In this document: in pieces, positions 1-6,678 of the stretch
Position numbering within the stretch: the first letter of the stretch is position 1
Layout: the number at the start of each line of letters is the position of its first letter
DNA from: an uncultured Eubacteriales bacterium
GTDB lineage: Bacteria; Bacillota; Clostridia; Lachnospirales; Lachnospiraceae
Direction: 5' to 3'
Assembly (NCBI GenBank): GCA_900313765.1
Contig: OMSN01000081.1
Location: 1-13,087 of the forward strand
Length of the DNA stretch: 13,087 nucleotides
Translations under genes and position numbers: made by a program
The notes under the pieces: generated by a model
The model's input: only the letters and a program-made list of their open reading frames with translations
The model's database searches: none
What the model was told of the DNA's origin: nothing

Positions 1-636
1 ATCTGTATCGGCCTCCTGCGGCTGGCTGTCGGTATCGACCTGCTGCGGCTGGCTGTCAGCATCTGTCTGCTGCATGTCGCCGGTCTGCCTGGCAGCGTTT
101 TCCGGAAGGTCATTTCCTGCCATCGCTGGATCTGCTGCCTGAAGAATTGTCTCTGAGGGCTGCGGGGCAGTTTCCTGCGCAATGACAGTTTTGACTTCTT
201 CGGATGCCGCATTCTGTTTGTTCTGCCTTCCGCCCGATCTGCGGCCTGAGCGCTGCTGCCTGTCCTGCTTCATGCCGCGCGCTGCACTTTCGATGGAAGG
301 GAAGCGAAGGATATTCACCGCGTCATTCTCGGCAGCGGTCTTGATGCAGCAGTCGTATCCGCTGTCCTTGCTGATGATGTAATGCATGTTGTCTTTGGAA
401 TAGTGCAGGAACAGGAGGGTGATCAGCTGGAAATCCAGCGCGTTCGGCGTTCCGACATGAACCGGTATAAAATTGATCTTTGCGCGGGATGCAAGAAGCT
501 GTGTAAGAATGTCGATCTTCATGGTCTCTGCCTTCTTGCTGTACAGAAGATTCACTTCGTCCGATTCGGTCAGCAGCTCGATGCCCTTGAGCCCCTGGCT
601 CGTTACGTTTTCATAATCGATATAATAGATATTCAT
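1..636 (-). CDS. PIN-like domain protein with low-complexity tail (3' end outside window)
   Basis: The reading frame is open from an ATG at 636 to the window edge (212 codons, no stop), so the gene is partial. Residues 1 to about 105 look like a PIN/NYN-type nuclease fold. They begin MNIYYIDYENV, with acidic D7 and E9, then NALDFQL (D68), then ISKDSGYD (D91, D95). These are the spaced acidic positions expected for a metal-dependent RNase-like site. From about residue 118 the chain becomes a basic, Arg/Gln-rich linker and then a Gln/Asp/Pro-rich tail that enters 9-residue repeats at the edge. The ribosome site is weak (an AAAGAG stretch just upstream). RNase activity is inferred from the fold only; the substrate is unknown. 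I am confident this is a real gene because the frame is clean and the motifs fit, and moderately confident of the PIN-like assignment. Confidence 0.8.
   Translation of the reverse strand, partial: MNIYYIDYENVTSQGLKGIELLTESDEVNLLYSKKAETMKIDILTQLLASRAKINFIPVHVGTPNALDFQLITLLFLHYSKDNMHYIISKDSGYDCCIKTAAENDAVNILRFPSIESAARGMKQDRQQRSGRRSGGRQNKQNAASEEVKTVIAQETAPQPSETILQAADPAMAGNDLPENAARQTGDMQQTDADSQPQQVDTDSQPQEADTD
5..58. repeat. Two tandem 27-bp units in the PIN-like protein tail
   Basis: Units 5-31 and 32-58 differ at only three positions. Each encodes nine residues of the type DSQPQ(Q/E)(V/A)DT on the minus strand. A degraded third copy seems to begin at 59 (similar to about 73). The array reaches the window edge, so the copy number is unknown. 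Confidence 0.8.
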
Positions 637-706
637 AAGTTTCTCTTTCTTAGTCTGATAAGTTTCTTTCCTAAATATATACATGAATTCGGCACATACA
701 GGATGC

Positions 707-736
707 ATCATACCATTAACCTGTGCCTGAGTGCAA
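707..736 (-). promoter_or_regulatory. Putative promoter of the PIN-like gene
   Basis: On the minus strand there is a TATGAT -10 (707-712) with an upstream TGG, making an extended -10. A weak TTGCAC -35 (731-736) lies 18 bp away. The start codon is about 70 bases downstream. The -35 is poor, so the call rests on the extended -10. Confidence 0.4.
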
Positions 737-799
737 ATCCTATATTTCAGAAAAGGGGATATGGTAATGATTTGTATTCATTTTTTAATGGATTCTTCA

Positions 800-828
800 T
801 TGTATTTAGGATGGAGATAAACGATAAT
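800..828 (+). promoter_or_regulatory. Putative promoter of the L,D-transpeptidase/hydrolase pair
   Basis: TTGTAT (800-805) and GATAAT (823-828) are separated by exactly 17 bp, upstream of the ATG at 892. This gives a leader of about 55 bases. Both boxes are near consensus. Confidence 0.5.
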
Positions 829-891
829 GAATACGATTTCGTGAATATGAACAGTGAATAAAGATCATTGTTCAAAGAAGAGATATAACGG

Positions 892-1812
892 ATGAAAATG
901 TCTGATATATACACAGATCACAGCCGCATATTCCAGTTCCTGATTATGGTACTGCTGGTCACCTGTCTGCTGGCAACAGGTGTGTTTGGCATGTCTTCGC
1001 AGGCTGAATATGTTCTTGCCGGATATGGGTCCGGTGGCGCGGAGACCGAAACGGAGAATCCAAACAGTTGGGAGAAGTCGGAACCCGCACCGTTTACGAT
1101 CAGGATCCGGTTTGATGAAGACAGTGAAGTCCTCAGTACGAAGGACACAGAGGACTGGAGACGCCTTACACCGGCAGGGTATTACATATGGAATGATGAA
1201 CCTGTCATTGCTTATTTCAATACACTGAAAGAGAAATATGACAGTGAAACGGGCAGAGTGAGCTTTGATTCCCACAGGGGCGTTCACATGGTCTTCAAGT
1301 CGGACCAGTGCGGCTGGCACATGAATGTGGATGCTTCTGTCAGCAGGCTCAAAGAAGCGGTGGACAAGGGACGCAAGGTCACCGATCCTGCGTGGAATTC
1401 AGGCTGTGTGTACAGCTCCAGGAACGGAGTGGGTTCCAGATATGTGGAGATCAGCATAGAAGAGCAGAAGGTCTTCCTGATCGAGAATTACGAGGTCGTC
1501 TATGAGACCGACTGCGTGACCGGCACCAAGGGTTATTCGGATACGAGGACCGGTGTGTACCAGATCCAGTCGAAGGCTTCCCCGACGGTGCTCAAGGACA
1601 AGGATAAAAATGACAAGGCCTATGAGCAGCCGGTGGAGTACTGGATGGGATTCAACGGATCGCAGGGCATGCATGACGCGATCTGGCGCGCTGAGTTCGG
1701 CGGGGATATCTACAAGAGCTGGGGGTCCCACGGGTGTGTGAACCTTCCGCTGGAAGCGGCGGAGAAGATCTATAAAGAAACCTATATGTATTATCCGGTG
1801 ATCGTATACTGA
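892..1812 (+). CDS. L,D-transpeptidase (YkuD domain), membrane-anchored
   Basis: A 306-aa cell-wall enzyme expected to form 3-3 crosslinks between peptidoglycan stems, or to attach other substrates to them, outside the membrane. Residues 13-33 are a single hydrophobic segment, either a signal anchor or an uncleaved signal peptide. The middle (about 80-175) resembles the accessory domain often found before YkuD in Clostridia, but I cannot place it firmly. The YkuD domain runs from about residue 183 to the C-terminus. It carries His261 (GMHDA) and the catalytic SHGCVN motif with Cys282. A GAAGAG ribosome site at 877-882 supports the ATG at 892; an in-frame ATG at 898 is possible. The next gene begins 38 bases after the stop, so the two are probably co-transcribed. 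The family is certain; the exact substrate is not. Confidence 0.92.
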   Translation: MKMSDIYTDHSRIFQFLIMVLLVTCLLATGVFGMSSQAEYVLAGYGSGGAETETENPNSWEKSEPAPFTIRIRFDEDSEVLSTKDTEDWRRLTPAGYYIWNDEPVIAYFNTLKEKYDSETGRVSFDSHRGVHMVFKSDQCGWHMNVDASVSRLKEAVDKGRKVTDPAWNSGCVYSSRNGVGSRYVEISIEEQKVFLIENYEVVYETDCVTGTKGYSDTRTGVYQIQSKASPTVLKDKDKNDKAYEQPVEYWMGFNGSQGMHDAIWRAEFGGDIYKSWGSHGCVNLPLEAAEKIYKETYMYYPVIVY

Positions 1813-1850
1813 CCTGCAGAGGACAGACAAGAGCGAAGGGAGGATCTGAG

Positions 1851-2639
1851 ATGAACACTGTATCAGAAATGTACCGGGACAGGGAATTCTATATTGACCA
1901 TGATCAGATTCCGCTTCATGCGAAACTGAACTTTCCGGGAGGAGAACTGAAGGCAGAGAAGTGTCCGCTGCTGATTCTTCTTCATGGCTATACCGGACAT
2001 ATGGAAGAGCCGCATATTCTTGCCATCAGCCAGGCAGTGACACAGCTCGGATGGGCGGTCCTGCGGATCGAACTCTACGGACACGGGAAGAGTGGAGGGA
2101 CCTTCTATGAGCATACGGTCCTCAAATGGATGTCCGAGATGATGACAGTGATCGACTATGCGAGAAAACTGGACTTTGTCAGCAGCCTGTATCTGGCGGG
2201 CCATTCCCAGGGTGGTTTTGTCACGGCGATGGCGGGGGCGATGAAGGAAGATGTCCTGAAGGCGATCCTGCTCCTGTCGCCGGCTCTCATGATCCCGGAA
2301 GATTCCAGGAAGGGGCATGTGCTGGGGACGACATTCGACCCGGATCATATTCCGGATACCGTACACATGGATGGAGACCGTCTGCTGAGCGGAAACTACA
2401 TGCGTGCGGCCAGGACCGTGCAGGTAGAACCCGCCATGACTTCATTCCGCAAACCGGTGCTGATCGTGCATGGAGACGAGGATGAATCCGTTCCCGTGCA
2501 GTGCGCCATCGACGCGGCAAAGGTATACAGACAGGCGCAGCTTGCGCTGATACCGGGTGATACGCACTGCTATGACAGGCATCTCGATCAGGTCACTGAA
2601 GTGATCACAGAATACCTGGAGAAGATTGAGAAAGGGTAA
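1851..2639 (+). CDS. Alpha/beta hydrolase, feruloyl/cinnamoyl esterase-like
   Basis: A 262-aa cytoplasmic serine hydrolase with no signal peptide. The oxyanion-hole motif LLHGYTG is near residue 45. The nucleophile elbow GHSQGG places Ser119. The acid is probably Asp211 in GDEDESVP, and the base His239 in DTHCY, so the triad is complete. The overall pattern (HGYTG, then ELYGHGKSGG, then a GDxDxxVP acid) fits the gut-bacterial cinnamoyl esterase group (Est1E/LJ0536-like), known to release hydroxycinnamates from plant cell-wall esters. That substrate is inferred. GGGAGG lies about 8 bases upstream of the ATG. It follows the L,D-transpeptidase by 38 bases in the same direction and meets the convergent LacI gene with a 5-base gap. 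No terminator is visible at that junction. Confidence 0.88.
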   Translation: MNTVSEMYRDREFYIDHDQIPLHAKLNFPGGELKAEKCPLLILLHGYTGHMEEPHILAISQAVTQLGWAVLRIELYGHGKSGGTFYEHTVLKWMSEMMTVIDYARKLDFVSSLYLAGHSQGGFVTAMAGAMKEDVLKAILLLSPALMIPEDSRKGHVLGTTFDPDHIPDTVHMDGDRLLSGNYMRAARTVQVEPAMTSFRKPVLIVHGDEDESVPVQCAIDAAKVYRQAQLALIPGDTHCYDRHLDQVTEVITEYLEKIEKG

Positions 2640-2644
2640 CCTCC

Positions 2645-3706
2645 TCAGATCACAGATTCTCGCTCGATCAGTTTGGCGGAACTGGTGATTCGCAGATATG
2701 AGGAAGCATGCTCCTCCCCGAATAGACTGCGGCTGGCGTGCATGCGCTCTGCAAGGATATGCATGGCGAGCCTTCCGATCAGTTCTTTTTCGACACTGAT
2801 GGTAGTGAGCGGCGGCTCAAAGAGCGTGCACAGCGGCATGTTGTCAAACCCGATCACAGAGACATCCTCGGGGACTCGGTATCCGCAGGTCTTCAGAGCC
2901 CTTGCGCAGGCAGCAGCGATGATATCATTGTCAGCAAAATAAGCACTCGCGGGTTTCATGCCTGCCGCCAGATAATCACACATGTCTTTGTAGGCCAGTT
3001 CAGAGGAACTGGCCACTTCTATTACATGGAGTTCCTGATCCTCCCCGATCCCTGCCTCCAGACGGGCTTTCCGCACGCCGGCCTCCCGCTCGTCGAAGCT
3101 GTCAACTCTGATGCGGGAGCGAAGATACCCCACATCGGAGAATCCCTTATCCAGAAGATAGCGCACTGCCCGGTAAGCGCCCCTGAGATTGTCTGAGACG
3201 ATACAGTCCACATCGATCATGGAAGTGGCATTGTCCACAAGACACAGAGGAAGCTCCAGAGGTCCGCGCTGCATCTCCAGGTATCTTCGGATATGTTTAT
3301 CACGCACCTCCGTCGCCAGAAGAATGATCCCGCTGACATCCTGCTTCAGCGCATCAAACTGAGCTGCCCAGTCCTTGTCTGCCTCAAAATAGCTGACAAG
3401 GACATTGAAACCGAGTTCTTTTGCGTGTGCCTCGATCCCCTTCAGGACAAATGAATAGAAAGAAGTTTCATTTACTGCCATACCCGTGTCCACGAAGATA
3501 ATAAAACGGATATTGCCGTGGTGGACCGGAGCGGCAGCGCGTTTTTTATGATAGGGACCGCGCATGCCCGTGTAACCCAGTTTCTTTGCTTCTTCAAGGA
3601 TCATCCGGCGGGTCTCTTCGCTGACACCTTCCCGTCCGTTCAATGCAATCGAGACAGCAGAAGGGGAGACGCCGAGCCGCTTGGCCAGTTCTTTTGCAGT
3701 AATCAT
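2645..3706 (-). CDS. LacI/GalR-family transcriptional regulator, probably of arabinose use
   Basis: A 353-aa DNA-binding repressor. Residues 1-46 form the LacI helix-turn-helix and hinge start (ITAKELAKRLGVSPSAVSIA, then a VSEETR segment and KKLGY). From about residue 65 there is a periplasmic-binding-protein-like effector domain, with ASAYFADNDIIA, VSVIGFDNMPLC and PPLTTISVEK as typical landmarks. I chose the ATG at 3706, because AAAGGA lies 11 bases upstream and the family HTH begins right there. The in-frame ATG at 3736 would add ten odd residues and swallow the ribosome site. It is divergent from araA, which makes control of araA and itself likely. It lacks the GntR-type HTH of Bacillus AraR, so it is not a simple AraR orthologue. 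The effector is not determinable from sequence. Confidence 0.92.
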   Translation of the reverse strand: MITAKELAKRLGVSPSAVSIALNGREGVSEETRRMILEEAKKLGYTGMRGPYHKKRAAAPVHHGNIRFIIFVDTGMAVNETSFYSFVLKGIEAHAKELGFNVLVSYFEADKDWAAQFDALKQDVSGIILLATEVRDKHIRRYLEMQRGPLELPLCLVDNATSMIDVDCIVSDNLRGAYRAVRYLLDKGFSDVGYLRSRIRVDSFDEREAGVRKARLEAGIGEDQELHVIEVASSSELAYKDMCDYLAAGMKPASAYFADNDIIAAACARALKTCGYRVPEDVSVIGFDNMPLCTLFEPPLTTISVEKELIGRLAMHILAERMHASRSLFGEEHASSYLRITSSAKLIERESVI

Positions 3707-3789
3707 ATTCCACAGATTCCTTTCAAAATAAATCACATAATAATGGTAATAATCGCTGTCAGATAAAATATATAACTAAATACAACTAA

Positions 3790-3818
3790 ATTATAGATCA
3801 TATTTACAAAAAAGTAAA
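3790..3818 (-). promoter_or_regulatory. Promoter of the LacI-family gene
   Basis: On the minus strand, TTTACT (3813-3818) and a perfect TATAAT (3790-3795) are 17 bp apart. The start codon at 3706 is about 80 bases further on. The -35 box lies 19 bp from that of the divergent araA promoter. Confidence 0.7.
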
Positions 3819-3837
3819 GAGAGTTTCGTAGTAAATA

Positions 3838-3866
3838 TTGACAAGAACCCCGATAAATACTATATT
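3838..3866 (+). promoter_or_regulatory. araA promoter
   Basis: A perfect TTGACA (3838-3843), a 17-bp spacer and TATATT (3861-3866). The predicted start is near 3873, giving a leader of about 107 bases before araA. A promoter this close to consensus needs a repressor to be silent, consistent with the divergent LacI-type gene. Confidence 0.8.
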
Positions 3867-3979
3867 GAAAGCAACAAAACAACGGCTTCTGCAAAAATGA
3901 AGGAACTAAATTCGAAACCCGCTAAAATAAATTAAGTAAATTCATTTTTCAGAAATATTTCCAGGGAGAGCACAAAATT

Positions 3980-5431
3980 ATGGCAAAGGAAAAGATTTAT
4001 TTTATCGTAGGGAGCCAGGATCTGTATGGAGAAGAGTGCCTGAAGCAGGTCGCAGCAGATACCAGGGAGATGGTTGATTTCCTGAACAGCAAGATCGGTG
4101 AAGTGGTTGATATCGAACTTCTTCCGACAGTCGAGACCTCAGAAGGATGCATCAAGGATATGCGCATCGTCGAAAACGATGACGACTGTGTCGGCGTCAT
4201 CACATGGATGCACACCTTCTCACCAGCCAAGATGTGGATCAAGGGACTTCAGATCCTCAGCAAGCCGCTGCTTCATCTGCATACCCAGGCTAACGAGAAG
4301 CTTCCGTATGATTCCATCGATATGGATTTCATGAACCTGAACCAGGCAGCACATGGCGACAGGGAATATGGTTTCATCGTTTCCCGTCTGGACATCCCTC
4401 ATCAGGTCGTTGCAGGCTATTACAAGCATGATGACGTAGTTGCGAAGATCCGCAGATTCGCAGAGGTTGCCAAGGCAATCGCATTTTCAAAGAAGCTGAA
4501 AGTTGCGGCCTTTGGTAATAACATGCGCCAGGTGGCGGTTACGGATGGCGACCGTGTTGAGACTCAGATCCAGTACGGCTGGGAGACCAACTACTATGCG
4601 ATCGGCGATCTGGTTAAGATCATCAATGAAGTGACTGATGCAGAAGTGGATGCGAAGATGGAAGAGTATACTTCCAAGTATACGATGAAGACTTCCAACA
4701 TCGAGGCTGTCCGTGAGCAGGCAAAGTATGAAGTCGGATTTGACAAGTTCCTTGAGAAGAATGAGATCGGTGCATTTACAGATACCTTCCAGGATCTGTA
4801 TGGACTGAAGCAGCTTCCGGGTATTGCAGCGCAGAACCTGATGGGAAGAGGCATCGGCTTCGGACCGGAGGGAGATTACAAGATCGCAGCATTCTCCGCA
4901 GTTCTGATGAAGATGGCTGAGAACCGTGAGGGCAGCACCGGATTTATCGAGGATTACACTTATGATCTGACGCAGGGTGAAGAACTTGAGCTTGCTTCCC
5001 ATATGCTCGAAGTTCCGGTATCCTTCGCAGCAACCAAGCCCGAGATCGATGTCCTCCCGCTGGGAATCGGCGGCAAGGAAGACCCGGCCCGCCTGATCTT
5101 CGACGGTGTGACCGGAGACGCGATCCAGGTCACTCTGGTAGACATGGGCGATCATTTCCGCATCATCTGCGCTGACATCGAGATGGTCAAGCAGCCTAAG
5201 CCGATGCCGAAGCTTCCGGTAGCCCGCATCATGTATCGCCATAAACCCAACTTTGCGATCGGCACAGCAGCATGGTGCTATGCAGGCGGCGCACATCATT
5301 CCGTAGTGTCCACGGCACTGACGAAAGAAGATATCGCCAACTTCGCACGATTCACAGGCACAGAGCTGATCATCATCGATGAGAACACCACAGAAGCTGA
5401 CCTGCTGAAGTTCAGCGGAAGGAAGTATTAA
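3980..5431 (+). CDS. araA: L-arabinose isomerase
   Basis: This 483-aa enzyme converts L-arabinose to L-ribulose in the cytoplasm, the first step of the isomerase pathway. Family hallmarks are GSQDLYG (residues 11-17), ITWMHTFSPAKMW, the MRQVAVTDGDRVE segment, REGSTGFIEDYTY, HMLEV and GGAHHS. The expected metal ligands Glu317, Glu344 and His439/His440 are present. At the position of the fourth ligand (His in VHPLGIGGK, or Q-H in E. coli) this protein has Leu359-Pro360. The length is slightly under the roughly 495-500 aa of the Bacillus and E. coli enzymes. GGGAGAG lies about 11 bases upstream of the ATG. It has its own strong promoter and terminator, so it is transcribed alone. The araD start is 7.5 kb downstream; araB is not seen. 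Confidence 0.97.
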   Translation: MAKEKIYFIVGSQDLYGEECLKQVAADTREMVDFLNSKIGEVVDIELLPTVETSEGCIKDMRIVENDDDCVGVITWMHTFSPAKMWIKGLQILSKPLLHLHTQANEKLPYDSIDMDFMNLNQAAHGDREYGFIVSRLDIPHQVVAGYYKHDDVVAKIRRFAEVAKAIAFSKKLKVAAFGNNMRQVAVTDGDRVETQIQYGWETNYYAIGDLVKIINEVTDAEVDAKMEEYTSKYTMKTSNIEAVREQAKYEVGFDKFLEKNEIGAFTDTFQDLYGLKQLPGIAAQNLMGRGIGFGPEGDYKIAAFSAVLMKMAENREGSTGFIEDYTYDLTQGEELELASHMLEVPVSFAATKPEIDVLPLGIGGKEDPARLIFDGVTGDAIQVTLVDMGDHFRIICADIEMVKQPKPMPKLPVARIMYRHKPNFAIGTAAWCYAGGAHHSVVSTALTKEDIANFARFTGTELIIIDENTTEADLLKFSGRKY

Positions 5432-5446
5432 TCAGCCTGAACACAA

Positions 5447-5487
5447 AAAGGAAGGCACTCGTGCATGAGTGCCTTCCTTTATTTTTT
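5447..5487. terminator. Bidirectional terminator between araA and ddh
   Basis: A perfect 14-bp stem (5447-5460 with 5467-5480) has a 6-base loop. It is followed by ATTTTTT on the plus strand and by TTTTTGT on the minus strand. It lies 15 bases after the araA stop and 25 bases beyond the ddh stop, so it serves both convergent genes. Confidence 0.95.
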
Positions 5488-5505
5488 GGTGAACAGGTGA
5501 CTGCC

Positions 5506-6483
5506 TTACAGCCAGTGCGCTCTCAGCCAGTCCTCGTCGCAGGGGCTGAGATATTTGGGAGCAATGTCAAACATCGTCTTGGCGCCGGACATCCCTTCCG
5601 CGTTCATGCGGTACGCGGCTCTTGCTGCCGCGGCGATGACGGAGCCGGTGAATTCCGGATTGGAATCCAGCTTCAGGCTGTACTCGATGACATGCTTGTT
5701 CTCGCCGGTCTGTCCGGAATAGATCACAGAGCCGCCGTGTGGAAGAGCGCTGTGAGAAGCTTTCATCTCATCCTCGGTGATGAAGGTGACGGTGGTATCG
5801 TAATCGGAGAAGTAGTTCGGCATCTCCTTGATCTCTTTTTCGATGCGTGCCTTGTCGGCGCCTTCCTCAACGACTACGTAGCACTCACGCGTGTGCTTCT
5901 GGCGGGTGGTCAGCTCCGGATTCTGACCGGACCGGACCGTTTCCAGAGATGCCTGGACCGGAACTGTGTACTGGCGGGCATCCTTCACACCTTCGATACG
6001 GCGGATCGCATCTGAATGTCCCTGGGAAACACCTCTTCCCCAGAATGTATAATCCTTGCCGTCCGGCAGCACAGAGTGTGCATACAGGCGGGCAATCGAG
6101 AACATACCCGGATCCCATCCGCAGGAGATCACACCGATCTTGCCGGCGCCGGATGCTGCTGCATCAACAGCGGCGAAATGAGACGGGATGTTGGCATGCG
6201 TGTCGAAACTGTCAACCACGTTAAACATCGAAGCATACTGCGGAGTCTGAACCGGAAGATCGGTTGCACTTCCGCCGCACAGCACCAGGACGTCGATCTC
6301 ATCCTTCATGGAAGGAAGATCATCTACGCTGTATACTTTTGCAGACGCAGAAGCGATCTTCAGTGATGCCGGATCACGTCTGGTAAACACAGCGACAAGT
6401 TCCTGGTCTGCATTGGCTGACACGGCTTTCTCCACACCTTTGCCAAGATTGCCATATCCCAGAATGCCGATTCTCATAGCCAT
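5506..6483 (-). CDS. ddh: meso-Diaminopimelate D-dehydrogenase
   Basis: A 325-aa NADPH-dependent enzyme that aminates tetrahydrodipicolinate directly to meso-DAP, the one-step branch to lysine and peptidoglycan precursors. The N-terminus RIGILGYGNLGKGVEKA is the dinucleotide-binding fold. VFTRRDP, VVDSFDTHANIP, CGWDPGMFSIARLYA and FWGRGVSQGHSDAIRR are characteristic of Ddh. The length matches the usual 320-330 aa. The start at 6483 is set by GGAGGT eight bases upstream; an ATG at 6531 would add a hydrophobic 16-residue stretch and ignore that site. It has its own promoter and terminator, so it is monocistronic. The leader is too short for a lysine riboswitch. Confidence 0.96.
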   Translation of the reverse strand: MAMRIGILGYGNLGKGVEKAVSANADQELVAVFTRRDPASLKIASASAKVYSVDDLPSMKDEIDVLVLCGGSATDLPVQTPQYASMFNVVDSFDTHANIPSHFAAVDAAASGAGKIGVISCGWDPGMFSIARLYAHSVLPDGKDYTFWGRGVSQGHSDAIRRIEGVKDARQYTVPVQASLETVRSGQNPELTTRQKHTRECYVVVEEGADKARIEKEIKEMPNYFSDYDTTVTFITEDEMKASHSALPHGGSVIYSGQTGENKHVIEYSLKLDSNPEFTGSVIAAAARAAYRMNAEGMSGAKTMFDIAPKYLSPCDEDWLRAHWL

Positions 6484-6531
6484 AAGAACATACCTCCAAA
6501 ATAAAAACACAAAAACATATAATTCCCCCAT

Positions 6532-6560
6532 ATTTTAATGAATATGCAGATGTATTACAA
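6532..6560 (-). promoter_or_regulatory. ddh promoter
   Basis: On the minus strand, TTGTAA (6555-6560) and TAAAAT (6532-6537) are spaced 17 bp apart. The leader to the ATG at 6483 is only about 40 bases. Confidence 0.6.
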
Positions 6561-6577
6561 GAAAAAGATGGCGGTTC

Positions 6578-6605
6578 TTGACTATTCAACCAAAGAACAT
6601 ATAAT
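6578..6605 (+). promoter_or_regulatory. Promoter of the larB-azlC-azlD group
   Basis: TTGACT (6578-6583) and a perfect TATAAT (6600-6605) are 16 bp apart. The leader is about 65 bases to the TTG start at 6679. The promoter looks intact although the first gene is broken. Confidence 0.75.
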
Positions 6606-6678
6606 CGAGTTGAGCTGACCTGCCTGAATGGTGGCTCGAATACTGCCGTCGCCGGATGAATAAATGGGGAGGTCTGTA

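Larger units (their letters stand above)
3774..3911. repeat. Three direct copies of AACTAAAT in the lacI-araA intergenic region
   Basis: Copies lie at 3774-3781, 3784-3791 and 3904-3911. The first two are exactly 10 bp apart (one helical turn) and overlap the lacI promoter -10; the third is in the araA leader. They are possible regulator contacts, but the region is AT-rich and this could be chance. Confidence 0.4.

Noticed and set aside
1..73. A CRISPR array suggested by the repeats at the left edge
   Set aside because: The units are directly adjacent 27-bp coding repeats with no spacers and stay in the protein frame.
382..861. A plus-strand open frame opposite the PIN-like gene and its upstream region
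   Set aside because: It overlaps a well-supported minus-strand gene and its promoter and has no protein-like pattern.
3866..3879. A possible catabolite-repression (cre) site at the araA transcription start
   Set aside because: It matches only part of the cre consensus and lacks the central CG and the 3' half.
4487..5299. A 270-codon minus-strand open frame inside araA
   Set aside because: The plus frame is unmistakable AraA; the minus frame is Cys/His/Leu-rich noise with no start signals.
6484..6531. A lysine riboswitch before ddh
   Set aside because: The predicted leader is about 40 bases, far too short for the L-box.
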